Positions 28,069 to 37,663 of a stretch of DNA of 64,000 nt are shown one piece after another. The notes under the pieces are model-generated. The model was not told the DNA's origin. It saw only the letters and a program-made list of their open reading frames with translations, and made no database searches. Positions within the stretch are counted from its first letter, which is position 1. Each line of letters starts with the position of its first letter. The DNA comes from Clostridia bacterium (GTDB lineage Bacteria > Bacillota > Clostridia > Christensenellales > Borkfalkiaceae), in contig JAIDVM010000017.1 in NCBI GenBank assembly GCA_029059705.1, positions 48,218 to 112,217 on the forward strand, given 5' to 3'. A program made the translations under genes and the position numbers.

Positions 28069-30462
28069 ATGGATTTAATCATCGTCGAATCGCCCAGCAA
28101 GGCAAAAACCATTTCCAAATATTTAAAGGGCAAGTATAAGGTGGACGCCTCGGGCGGGCACGTAAGAGATTTGCCCGAAAGAACCCTGGGCGTAAAGGTA
28201 ACCGCGGGCTTCGAGCCGAAGTACGAAATTACCCCCAGCAAAAAGGAAGTAATCAAAAGACTTTCCGCCGAAGCGCAAAAGGCGGGCAAAGTTTACCTTG
28301 CAACCGACCCCGACCGCGAGGGCGAGGCGATAAGCTGGCACTTGCAAACGGTGCTGGGGCTTGACGAAAACGGCGACAACCGCATAGAATTCAACGAAAT
28401 TTCCCCCTCCGCCGTGCAAAACGCTTTAAAAAATCCGCGCAAAATAAACGTCAACTTAGTCGACGCACAACAAGCGCGCAGAGTTTTGGACAGGCTTGTG
28501 GGTTACAAGCTTTCGCCCCTTTTAAACAACCGCATACAAAACGGACTTTCGGCGGGCAGAGTGCAGTCCGTCGCCCTCAGATTAATCGTCGACAGAGAGC
28601 GCGAAATCGAAGCCTTCAAGCCCGACGGCTACTTCACCTTTAACGCAATGTTGCAGGACGAGGGTGCCGAATATGCGCCGTTTAAAGCCGTTTACCAGCT
28701 AAAAAAGAACGGTGAAACCATTCCCGCAGAAGTCGCCGAAGAAATCGAAAAACGATTAATTGCGGCTAATAATTGTGCAAGCGCATCAAGTTCGTCTAAA
28801 ACCTCGAATGTTAATGTAAGCGGCGGTCCTTTCCGCGTTTCAAAAGTCAAAAAAGGCGTGGTCAAACAGCACGCCCCCGCGCCCTTTACAACCTCTTCGT
28901 TGCAGCAGGACGCTTCAAACAAGTTCGGCATGTCCTCGCCCGAAACAATGCTCGTTGCGCAACACCTTTACGAGGGTATGGACGTCGGCGGCGACCACAT
29001 CGCGCTTATTACTTATATAAGAACAGACTCCGTCCGCGTTGCAAAAGAGGCGCAGGAAAACGCGCTTGAATTCATAAAAAACACTTACGGTGCCGAATAT
29101 GCGCCGATTAAGCCCAATTACTACGCAACCAAGCAGGGCGCTCAGGACGCGCACGAGGCTATCCGCCCCATCAACCTTTCGGTTACGCCCGCAAGCGTAA
29201 AGGCAAGCCTTGACAGAAAGCACTACAACGTTTACAAGCTCATTTACGACCGCTTTATCGCCTCGCAGATGGCGGAAGCGCAATATAACCACATGCAGAT
29301 TGACGCCGTGTGCGAAGGCTACACCTTTAAGGCAAGCGGCAAAGCCCCGTTATTCGCGGGATATACCGCGGCGTATCAGGACGTTACCAAGGAAACGGAC
29401 GAAGAAGAAAGCGCAAAGCTGTTGCCCCCCTTAAACGAGGGCGACGTGCTCGATTTAAAGGAGCTTAAAAAGGAACAGAAGTTCACCCGCCCGCCCGCAA
29501 GATACACCGATGCGTCGCTCGTTAAGGCGATGGAAGAAAAGGGAATAGGCAGACCTTCAACCTACGCTTCTATTATTTCGGTGCTCACAAAGCGCAAATA
29601 CGTTGCAAAAGAAGGCAAGTATATGGTGCCCACCGAGGTGGCGTATAAAATAACCGACATGCTCGTTAAATACTTTACGGACATTATGGACGTCGGCTTT
29701 ACCGCGCACATGGAATCCGAGCTCGACAAAATCGAGGAAGGCGGCGTTGACTGGCACAGGATTATCGCGGACTTTTACCCCGGCTTTGCCGAACAGCTTA
29801 AAACGGCTTCAACCGACGGCGACGAGGAAACGGACGTAATTTGCGAAAAATGCGGCAGCCCCATGCTTAGGCGCACGGGCAAATACGGCAAATATCTTGC
29901 TTGCTCCAATTATCCCAAGTGCTCGAACATAGTCAGCGAAAGCGAGGCGGAAATTTCCGAAATGCGCTGCCCCAAGTGCGGCGCGAACATGGTTGTTAAA
30001 AGCGGCAAATACGGCAAATTCCTTGCCTGCCCCAACTATCCCGAGTGCTCGTCCATTCTTCCAATCGACGCTGAAACCACCGAAGAAAAGTGCCGCGAGT
30101 GCAACTCTTACATGGTGTTAAAGCACGGCAAATACGGCAAGTATTTAGAGTGCCCCAAGTGCGCGTCGCGCCGCCCCTTAAACGGAACGGAAAACGGCGA
30201 AAACGCCGAATCCGCGGGCAAGTGCCCCGACTGCGGCAAACCCATGCGCAGAATGAGGTCTAAGTCTGGCAAAATCTACTTCGGCTGCACGGGCTATCCC
30301 GACTGCAAATTTTTAAGCTGGGATATCCCCACGGGCGAAAAGTGCCCCAAGTGCAACGCTTACCTTGTTAAAAAAGGCAACAAAATAAAGTGCTCTTCCA
30401 AATCGTGCGACTATTCCGAAAATTTATCCGAAAGCGCCGCACAGGAAGAAAACAAGCAATGA
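28069..30462 (+). CDS. topA: DNA topoisomerase I
   Basis: IVESPSKAKTI, ATDPDREGEAI, ITYIRTDS, C-terminal zinc fingers. Confidence 0.97.
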   Translation: MDLIIVESPSKAKTISKYLKGKYKVDASGGHVRDLPERTLGVKVTAGFEPKYEITPSKKEVIKRLSAEAQKAGKVYLATDPDREGEAISWHLQTVLGLDENGDNRIEFNEISPSAVQNALKNPRKINVNLVDAQQARRVLDRLVGYKLSPLLNNRIQNGLSAGRVQSVALRLIVDREREIEAFKPDGYFTFNAMLQDEGAEYAPFKAVYQLKKNGETIPAEVAEEIEKRLIAANNCASASSSSKTSNVNVSGGPFRVSKVKKGVVKQHAPAPFTTSSLQQDASNKFGMSSPETMLVAQHLYEGMDVGGDHIALITYIRTDSVRVAKEAQENALEFIKNTYGAEYAPIKPNYYATKQGAQDAHEAIRPINLSVTPASVKASLDRKHYNVYKLIYDRFIASQMAEAQYNHMQIDAVCEGYTFKASGKAPLFAGYTAAYQDVTKETDEEESAKLLPPLNEGDVLDLKELKKEQKFTRPPARYTDASLVKAMEEKGIGRPSTYASIISVLTKRKYVAKEGKYMVPTEVAYKITDMLVKYFTDIMDVGFTAHMESELDKIEEGGVDWHRIIADFYPGFAEQLKTASTDGDEETDVICEKCGSPMLRRTGKYGKYLACSNYPKCSNIVSESEAEISEMRCPKCGANMVVKSGKYGKFLACPNYPECSSILPIDAETTEEKCRECNSYMVLKHGKYGKYLECPKCASRRPLNGTENGENAESAGKCPDCGKPMRRMRSKSGKIYFGCTGYPDCKFLSWDIPTGEKCPKCNAYLVKKGNKIKCSSKSCDYSENLSESAAQEENKQ

Positions 30463-31754
30463 CCGTCAAAGTAATAGGCGCGGGGCTTGCGGGCTGCGAG
30501 GCGGCTTTTACGCTTGCCGAACGCGGCGTAAAGGTTGAGCTTTACGATATAAAGCCCCAAAGCTTCACCCCCGCGCACTCGGATAAAAACTTCGGCGAGC
30601 TCGTCTGCTCCAACTCGTTAAAGAGCAACGACGTTTACGGCAACGCGTGCGGGCTTTTAAAGGAAGAAATGCGTATCCTCGGCTCGCTCACCATGGAAGC
30701 GGCGGCAAACACCTTTGTTCCCGCGGGCGGCGCGCTTGCGGTAGACAGAGAACGCTTTGCCGGTTATATAACCCAAAAAATAACCGCGCACCCTAATATA
30801 AAAATCGTGTGTAAAGAAGCGGTAACCGTCCCCGAAAGCTGGTGCGTAATCGCCACGGGGCCGCTCACCACAAACGCGTTGTCTGGCGATATTTCAAGGA
30901 TATGCGGCGGGCAACTGCACTTTTACGACGCTTCCGCACCCATAATTTCGCGCGAAAGCATAAACTTCGAAAAAGCCTTTTTCGGCGACAGATACGGCAA
31001 AGGCGGCGACGATTACGTAAACTGCCCCCTGAATAAAGAGGAATACGAAACTTTCGTAACCGAGCTTTTAAACGCCGAACGCGCCGTTTTGCACGACTTC
31101 GAAAAGAGGGAAATTTTCGAAGGCTGCATGCCGATTGAAGTCATGGCGGCGCGCGGGAAAGAAAGCTTAAGATACGCAAATTTCAAGCCCGTGGGGCTTA
31201 AAGATAAAGAGGGCAACCGCTTTTACGCCGTGCTGCAATTAAGAAAAGAAACGGCTGACGGCGGGGCTTATAACCTTGTCGGTTGCCAAACCAACTTAAA
31301 ATGGGGCGAGCAAAAGCGCGTGTTTTCGTTAATCCCCGCTTTAAAAAACGCGGAATTTTTGCGCTACGGCGTAATGCACCGCAACACGTTCATAAATTCG
31401 CCCGAATGTTTAAACGCGGACTTTTCGCTAAAAACCAACCCGCAGGTGTTTTTCGCGGGGCAGATTACGGGTGTGGAAGGCTACGTCGAAAGCGCCGCAA
31501 GCGGAATAATTGCGGCTTTGCATTTATATAAAAAGCTTAACGGCGGGCAACCGGTTATTCCCGACAACACCACGGTGTTGGGCGCGTTATCGGCGCATAT
31601 ATCGGGGGTAAACCCAAATTTTCAGCCCATGAACGCCAACTTCGGCATATTAAAGCCGCTTGATAAAACCGTAAAAGACAAAAAGCAACGCTATGCCTCC
31701 CTCGCCGAACGCGCGCTGGAAAGCATAAAAAAATATAAGGAAAGCTTATGTTAA
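30459..31754 (+). CDS. trmFO: Methylenetetrahydrofolate-tRNA-(uracil-5-)-methyltransferase TrmFO
   Basis: VIGAGLAGCEAAF; VCSNSLKSNDV; overlaps topA stop. Confidence 0.95.
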   Translation: MTVKVIGAGLAGCEAAFTLAERGVKVELYDIKPQSFTPAHSDKNFGELVCSNSLKSNDVYGNACGLLKEEMRILGSLTMEAAANTFVPAGGALAVDRERFAGYITQKITAHPNIKIVCKEAVTVPESWCVIATGPLTTNALSGDISRICGGQLHFYDASAPIISRESINFEKAFFGDRYGKGGDDYVNCPLNKEEYETFVTELLNAERAVLHDFEKREIFEGCMPIEVMAARGKESLRYANFKPVGLKDKEGNRFYAVLQLRKETADGGAYNLVGCQTNLKWGEQKRVFSLIPALKNAEFLRYGVMHRNTFINSPECLNADFSLKTNPQVFFAGQITGVEGYVESAASGIIAALHLYKKLNGGQPVIPDNTTVLGALSAHISGVNPNFQPMNANFGILKPLDKTVKDKKQRYASLAERALESIKKYKESLC

Positions 31755-32371
31755 GCTTAGACAAGAAAAACCTGCCCGCCTACATATTCAAGCTCAACGT
31801 TGCGATGGTTACTTTTTTTGCATTGTGGTTTACGGTGGGCGTTGCGGCAATGGTTGCAACAGGTTGCGTCTACGGCGAAAGCGTAATAACCTACGCGGTA
31901 ATGGGCGGAGTGTTTGCTCTGTTTTTCATAGCGCTTGCAATATTTTTGCTTATTGAAAAAAAGCTGTATAAGCGGCTTGTCGGCGAGCGCGCTGCGCAGA
32001 TGGAAAAAGAATTTGCAGATATCCCGCTTGAAAAGGCAGCGCAAATATTAACGGAAAACCGCGTCATAAATGAAAATGGTTTTATTTGCGCGGAAAATGA
32101 AGTTTTCGGCGAAACCGCCGTACCGTTCGGCGATGCGTGTTTTGCCTTCGGTTTTTATGTCGAGCACACAAAAATCGTTTTGAATATTGCCGTGGGGCGC
32201 AAAGGCGGCGATGAAGCTTGCGCAATTCTTGCGCTCGACGGCGCGCTTTATAATTTTTTAACCAAAAAAGGTTTCGATTTAAGCGGCAGCTATGTTTTTG
32301 ATTTATTTATTAACGATAAAAAGAAATTTGCCGAATTGCTTTTAAATCAAAAAATAAAATTTTTTGTTTAA
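31748..32371 (+). CDS. Hypothetical two-TM membrane protein
   Basis: Overlaps trmFO end; two N-terminal TM helices. Confidence 0.6.
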   Translation: MLSLDKKNLPAYIFKLNVAMVTFFALWFTVGVAAMVATGCVYGESVITYAVMGGVFALFFIALAIFLLIEKKLYKRLVGERAAQMEKEFADIPLEKAAQILTENRVINENGFICAENEVFGETAVPFGDACFAFGFYVEHTKIVLNIAVGRKGGDEACAILALDGALYNFLTKKGFDLSGSYVFDLFINDKKKFAELLLNQKIKFFV

Positions 32372-32398
32372 GTTTTAGGCAATAACGAGGTTTAGATT

Positions 32399-32932
32399 AT
32401 GACGGAATTTCACGCAACAACAATATGCGCCGTTAAAAGAGGCGGCGAAACTGCTATCGCGGGCGACGGACAAGTCACCATGGGCGAAAGCGTAATTTTT
32501 AAAAACAGCGCGCAAAAGGTGCGCCGAATTTACGGCGGTAAGGTTATTCTTGGCTTTGCCGGTTCCGTTTCCGACGCGTTTTCTTTAAGCGAAAAGTTTG
32601 AAGGCATGCTCAACAAATTTTCGGGCAACCTCATGCGCTCGGCGGTTGAACTTGCCGAACTCTGGCGCGCCGATAAGGCAAGAAAGTTAGAAGCTTTAAT
32701 GATTGTCGCCGACAAGGAAACGCTACTCATAATTTCGGGCACGGGCGAAGTAATCGAACCCGACGACGGAATAGCGGCGATAGGCAGCGGCGGCAACTAC
32801 GCTTTGGCTGCGGCGCGCGCGCTTTACCAAAACACAAAATACACCGCACACGAAATAGCGCAAAAATCGCTCAAAATCGCAAGCGAAATCTGCGTGTTCA
32901 CCAACGACAATATAAAGTGCGAGGTCATTTAA
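32399..32932 (+). CDS. hslV: ATP-dependent protease subunit HslV
   Basis: [23 protein letters not shown]. Confidence 0.96.
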   Translation: MTEFHATTICAVKRGGETAIAGDGQVTMGESVIFKNSAQKVRRIYGGKVILGFAGSVSDAFSLSEKFEGMLNKFSGNLMRSAVELAELWRADKARKLEALMIVADKETLLIISGTGEVIEPDDGIAAIGSGGNYALAAARALYQNTKYTAHEIAQKSLKIASEICVFTNDNIKCEVI

Positions 32933-32934
32933 TA

Positions 32935-33657
32935 ATGAAACCGAGCGAAAAAATTTCAAAGGACAAACCCAAACCGCGGCTATCCAAGCGCACTCTTGCG
33001 GGCATAATCGTCGGCTCCTCGGTTACCGCGGTTTGCACGGTAATAATCGCAATAAGCGTCTATTTGATTTCAACGGACACCACCGGCGACGGCTATTCCC
33101 AAGCCCTGCTCATTACGGGCGCGCTCGGCTTTATTTGGGGCGTAATTTATTTGATTGTCGTCTTGCGTAAAATGCTTAAAGAGCGGCGGGAACAAGCACA
33201 GGCGGAAAAGCGCGAACAAGCGCTTATTAATTTAATGGCGTCGGAAGAGGAAATAGATTACGAGGGCATAGACAACGAGGTGGAGGAGTTTTTAAAAACG
33301 GCTCCGCTCCCCGAAGGTTTTAAAGAATATCTCGCCGACGATAACGGCAGGTGCATAATCAAACTGTCGGGCGGCGAGTCGGATTTTTACGAGGTGGCTT
33401 ACCGCTATCCCGCAGAAGATTTGTTTTCTATTAACTTCCACGACGACAGGTTTTTAAATTACAGATATTATATGGACGACCGAAAATTCATCGCTTTTTC
33501 CGACGATGAAAGCGGACATTGCCATTTAATACTCGATTATAACGAAGGCGGCGAGCCTTCCGTTAAATTTTTCGACGACGAAGACGACGGCTTTTTGCCC
33601 GTTGCGGACAGCTTTTCCGAATTTTTGAATAAGCTTAAACCCAAACAGGAGAATTAA
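32935..33657 (+). CDS. Two-TM protein with SUKH/SMI1-KNR4-like domain
   Basis: FIAFSDDESGHCHLILDYNEGGEPSVKFFDDEDDGFLPVADSFSEFLNKL. Confidence 0.6.
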   Translation: MKPSEKISKDKPKPRLSKRTLAGIIVGSSVTAVCTVIIAISVYLISTDTTGDGYSQALLITGALGFIWGVIYLIVVLRKMLKERREQAQAEKREQALINLMASEEEIDYEGIDNEVEEFLKTAPLPEGFKEYLADDNGRCIIKLSGGESDFYEVAYRYPAEDLFSINFHDDRFLNYRYYMDDRKFIAFSDDESGHCHLILDYNEGGEPSVKFFDDEDDGFLPVADSFSEFLNKLKPKQEN

Positions 33658-33659
33658 AA

Positions 33660-34973
33660 ATGAGTTTAACACCCAAACAGACGGTACACGAGTTAAACAA
33701 ATATATAATAGGTCAGGACGAAGCCAAAAAAGCCGTGGCAATCGCCCTCAGAAACCGTTACAGAAGAAGCATGCTTTCGCCCGAATTGCAGGACGAAATA
33801 ACGCCGAAAAACATAATCATGCGCGGGCCTACGGGCGTTGGCAAAACCGAAATCGCCCGCCGTCTGGCAAAGCTTGTAAAGGCTCCCTTTTTAAAGGTCG
33901 AAGCCACCAAATACACCGAAGTCGGCTACGTCGGCCGCGACGTCGAAAGCATGGTGCGCGACTTAGCCGAGTGCGCAATCCGCCTTGTAAAAGAAGAAAA
34001 GACGGCGGAAGTCAGCTATAAGGCGGCGGCTGTTGCCGAGCGCAGAATTGCAAAGGTTTTAGCCGAAGCCAAAAAGGACGAGCGCGGCGAAACGGCAAAA
34101 GCCGTGTTCGAGGACAAGCTCGTGGAAGAAATTCACGCGGGCAAATACGACAACACCACTATAGAAATAGAGGTGGAGGACGTCCCCAAGCCTTTGGAGC
34201 TTTCCCCCGGCAGCGGCGCGGCAATCGATTTGGGCTCCATTTTCAGCGGCATGGGCATGCACAAGAAAAAGAAGCGCAAAATAACCGTCCGCGAGGCAAA
34301 AAACATAATTATCGCCGAGGAAGCGGATAAATTAATCGACAACGACGCGGTCACGGCGGAAGCCATTAAGCGCGCCGAAAACGACGGCATAATCTTTATT
34401 GACGAAATCGACAAAATCGCGGGCAAGGAACAGCGCGGCGGCGCCGACGTTTCCCGCGAGGGCGTCCAGCGCGACATTCTGCCCATAGTCGAAGGCTGCA
34501 CCGTAATGACTAAATACGGCGCGATAAAAACGGACTATATCCTTTTCATCGCCGCGGGTGCTTTCCACGTTTCCAAGGTCGAGGACTTAATCCCCGAACT
34601 CCAGGGCAGGTTCCCCATTCAGGTCGATTTAAAAAGCTTAACCAAGCAGGACTTCGTCAACATTTTAACCCAGCCGCAAAACGCAATCACCTCGCAATAC
34701 GCGCAGCTGCTCGCGGTTGACAACATCGATTTAACCTTCACTCAGGACGCAATCGAAAAGATAGCCGAAATTTCCGAGGACATAAACAACACGTCGGAAG
34801 ACATCGGCGCGCGCCGTCTGCATACCGTTATGGAATATCTTTTAGAGGACATCTCCTTCAACGCGGGCGGCAACGATTACCCCGTAATCCACGTCGAAGT
34901 AAACGCAAAATACGTTGAAGAACACCTTGAAAACATTACCCGCAACCGCGACTTAAAGAAGTATATTTTGTAA
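33660..34973 (+). CDS. hslU: ATP-dependent protease ATPase subunit HslU
   Basis: GPTGVGKTEIARRLA, VGYVGRDVESMVRDL. Confidence 0.97.
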   Translation: MSLTPKQTVHELNKYIIGQDEAKKAVAIALRNRYRRSMLSPELQDEITPKNIIMRGPTGVGKTEIARRLAKLVKAPFLKVEATKYTEVGYVGRDVESMVRDLAECAIRLVKEEKTAEVSYKAAAVAERRIAKVLAEAKKDERGETAKAVFEDKLVEEIHAGKYDNTTIEIEVEDVPKPLELSPGSGAAIDLGSIFSGMGMHKKKKRKITVREAKNIIIAEEADKLIDNDAVTAEAIKRAENDGIIFIDEIDKIAGKEQRGGADVSREGVQRDILPIVEGCTVMTKYGAIKTDYILFIAAGAFHVSKVEDLIPELQGRFPIQVDLKSLTKQDFVNILTQPQNAITSQYAQLLAVDNIDLTFTQDAIEKIAEISEDINNTSEDIGARRLHTVMEYLLEDISFNAGGNDYPVIHVEVNAKYVEEHLENITRNRDLKKYIL

Positions 34974-35139
34974 GCGCGGCGAAAACGCTGAAAACAACGC
35001 AAAAACCTACGTTGCAAAAACCGAAAGATATTATGCCAAAGGCGAAGAAGTCGCGGCATATGTGCGGGGTAAATTCGCTTTTATAGACGAAGCAAACCCG
35101 TTCAACGCGCAAAAAACCTCAACGAGGAAAAATAAATGA
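34953..35139 (+). pseudogene. Start-less ORF remnant between hslU and hisS
   Basis: Open frame ...NNAKTYVAKTERYYAKGEEVAAYVRGKFAFIDEANPFNAQKTSTRKNK*, no ATG; stop overlaps hisS ATG. Confidence 0.4.
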
Positions 35140-36389
35140 TAAACATACCCAAGGGCACCAAGGACGTTTTGCCTTCGCAATCCCACAAGTGGCAGCACGT
35201 CGAGCAAACGGCGCGCGACGTCGCAAAACTCTATAATTTAAAGGAAATCCGCACCCCCGTGTTCGAGCATACCGAGCTTTTCCGGCGCGGCGTGGGCGAA
35301 ACGACCGACGTCGTCAACAAGGAAATGTACACCTTCCTCGACAAGGGCGGAAGAAGCGTAACCTTAAAGCCCGAAGGCACGGCGGGCGCGGCAAGGCTGT
35401 TCATCGAAAACGGTCTTTCAAGCTCCCCAATGCCCTTAAAAGCGTTCTATTTAACCCCCTGCTTCCGCTACGAAAGACCGCAGGCGGGACGCTTGCGCGA
35501 ATTCCACCAGTTCGGCATCGAGGTGTTCGGCTCGAAGGAGCCCGAAACGGACGCCGAGGTAATTTCCGCGGCAAACGCGCTCCTTAAAAAGCTCGGCATA
35601 ACGGGCTGCGAACTGCAAATAAATTCAATTGGCTGCCCAATATGCCGCGCCGAATACAATAAAGCGCTTAAAGAATACTTCCGCCCGCACCTCAAAAACA
35701 TGTGCCAAACGTGCAACACAAGGTTTGAACAGAACCCCTTGCGCATGCTCGACTGCAAGGAAGAGGAGTGCAAAAAAATAACCGCAAACGCCCCCGAAAT
35801 TTTGGATTATCTTTGCCCCGACTGCAAAGACCACTTTAAAAAGGTGCAAAATCTTTTAACCGCTCAGGGCGTTAAATATGTAATTAACCCCAACATAGTA
35901 AGGGGTTTAGACTATTACACGCGCACCGTTTTCGAGTTCGTTTCCACGTCAATCGGCGCGCAGGGCACGGTTTGCGGCGGCGGCAGATACGATAATTTAA
36001 TTTCCGAGCTTGGCGGCGCGCCCACCCCCGCGGTAGGCTTCGCGGCGGGGTTAGAGCGGCTTTTGATAGTTATGGAAAACACGGGCGCAACAATCCCCGA
36101 AGAGCAAAAGCCCCTTATATATCTTGCGGGAATGGACGAAAACAGCCGCAAAAAAGCGGTTGAACTTGCGGCAAATCTGCGCGCAAACGGAATTAACGCC
36201 GAAGTGGATTTAATGTCGCGCAGCGTTAAGGCGCAGTTTAAATACGCCGACAAAATAGGCGCAAAATTCGTTGCGGCAATCGGCGAAACCGAGCTTGCAA
36301 ACGGCGAAGTCAGCTTAAAAAACATGTCCACGGGTGAAAGCTCCGCGGTTAAATTCGGCGGGCTTTGCGCATACTTACAAAAAGTATAA
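35136..36389 (+). CDS. hisS: Histidyl-tRNA synthetase
   Basis: PKGTKDVLPSQS, CFRYERPQAGRLREFHQFG, VRGLDYYTRTVFE. Confidence 0.97.
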   Translation: MINIPKGTKDVLPSQSHKWQHVEQTARDVAKLYNLKEIRTPVFEHTELFRRGVGETTDVVNKEMYTFLDKGGRSVTLKPEGTAGAARLFIENGLSSSPMPLKAFYLTPCFRYERPQAGRLREFHQFGIEVFGSKEPETDAEVISAANALLKKLGITGCELQINSIGCPICRAEYNKALKEYFRPHLKNMCQTCNTRFEQNPLRMLDCKEEECKKITANAPEILDYLCPDCKDHFKKVQNLLTAQGVKYVINPNIVRGLDYYTRTVFEFVSTSIGAQGTVCGGGRYDNLISELGGAPTPAVGFAAGLERLLIVMENTGATIPEEQKPLIYLAGMDENSRKKAVELAANLRANGINAEVDLMSRSVKAQFKYADKIGAKFVAAIGETELANGEVSLKNMSTGESSAVKFGGLCAYLQKV

Positions 36390-36400
36390 AGGAGTAAAAA

Positions 36401-36715
36401 ATGGTAACTTTAACCGATAAGCAAAAATTCGAAGAATTATTAAAGGGCGAAAAACCTGTCGTGTGCGATTTCTTCGCAAGCTGGTGCGGCCCCTGCAAAA
36501 TGCTCGCGCCCGTAATGGAACGCGCAAGCGAAAAATTCGGCGACAAAGCCGAGTTTATCAAAGTCGACACCGACGAGGCAATCGAGCTTGCCGCGCGCTA
36601 CGGCGTAATGTCAATTCCCCTCGTCGTGGTTTTTAAGGGCGGCGAACCGGCTGCAAAATCGCTGGGCTATTCCACGCAGTCCGAAATGGAAGATTTCCTT
36701 TCCGAAAATTTATAA
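36401..36715 (+). CDS. trxA: Thioredoxin
   Basis: FFASWCGPCKMLAPVMER. Confidence 0.95.
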   Translation: MVTLTDKQKFEELLKGEKPVVCDFFASWCGPCKMLAPVMERASEKFGDKAEFIKVDTDEAIELAARYGVMSIPLVVVFKGGEPAAKSLGYSTQSEMEDFLSENL

Positions 36716-36720
36716 AACGC

Positions 36721-36905
36721 GTCATTCTGAACGAAGTGAAGAATCTTTTCAAGATGTTTCGGCTACGCTCAACATGACAAATGTACGCCCCTGTCATTCT
36801 GCCCAAGCTCGCAGCCCCGCTCCCTGTCATTCTGAGCGGAACGAAGTGCAGCCGAAGAATCTTTTTAAGGTGTTTCGATTACGCTGCGCTCCACTCAACA
36901 TGACA
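36721..36905 (+). repeat. Two composite CATTCTGAG-type repeats
   Basis: gtcattctgaacgaagtgaagaatct...tttcggctacgctcaacatgacaa, then a second copy. Confidence 0.9.
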
Positions 36906-36928
36906 TAGTGCGGTCAGTTCAATTTAAA

Positions 36929-36966
36929 AGCCCCGCGGCGCGTTTGCGCCGCGGGGCGCTTTTTAT
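36929..36966 (+). terminator. Intrinsic terminator
   Basis: GCCCCGCGGCGCgtttGCGCCGCGGGGC + T4. Confidence 0.85.
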
Positions 36967-36990
36967 TTTTTCGGAATTTACAAATCTTGT

Positions 36991-37017
36991 GTCATTCTGA
37001 GGCTTGCCGAAGAATCT
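36991..37017 (+). repeat. CATTCTGAG-type repeat
   Basis: gtcattctgaggcttgccgaagaatct. Confidence 0.9.
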
Positions 37018-37164
37018 CATAATTTTGAGTGGACTTTGCAAAAATTTCCCATAAAAATTTTTTGTCTTATTTCGTCGAAAAAGGTTTATTTTTTAATAGT
37101 AAAATGATATAATAAATTCGATAATAAATTATCAAATAAAACGTATTAAAAACAGGAGTAAAAA

Positions 37165-37653
37165 ATGTCTCAAATGTTATTCGAGGGCACTCTCGAACAG
37201 ATGAACGAGCTTAAGGCTTGCATCAACGCCAACCGCGGCGACAAGGGCGCGTTGATGCCCGTGCTGCACGAAGCTCAAAACATCTACGGTTATTTGCCCG
37301 CAGAAGTGCAAACGGTAATCGCCGAAGAGCTCAACATTCCCTTGGCGGAAGTTTACGGCGTTGCAACCTTTTATTCGCAGTTTTCCCTTCAACCCAAGGG
37401 CAAGCACAAAATCAGCATCTGCCTCGGCACGGCGTGCTACGTTAAGGGCTCCGACAAAATTCTCGAAGCCGTCGAGCACGAGCTCAGAATTACCTGCGGC
37501 GAATGCACTCCCGACAAAAAGTTCTCGATTGACAGCTGCCGCTGCGTCGGCGCTTGCGGACTTGCTCCCGTTATGATAATCGACGGCGAAGTTTACGGCA
37601 AGCTTTCCCAAAAGGACGTAAAGGGAATTTTGGATAAATACATGCAGGACTGA
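37165..37653 (+). CDS. hydC: NuoE-like subunit of NAD-linked [FeFe]-hydrogenase
   Basis: CLGTACYVKGSDKIL, CRCVGACGLAPVMII. Confidence 0.9.
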   Translation: MSQMLFEGTLEQMNELKACINANRGDKGALMPVLHEAQNIYGYLPAEVQTVIAEELNIPLAEVYGVATFYSQFSLQPKGKHKISICLGTACYVKGSDKILEAVEHELRITCGECTPDKKFSIDSCRCVGACGLAPVMIIDGEVYGKLSQKDVKGILDKYMQD

Positions 37654-37663
37654 GGTGAGAGAA

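Noticed and set aside
34974-35135. T-box riboswitch upstream of hisS
   Set aside because: No specifier-loop/antiterminator T-box motif or terminator seen; region instead has a coding-like open frame.
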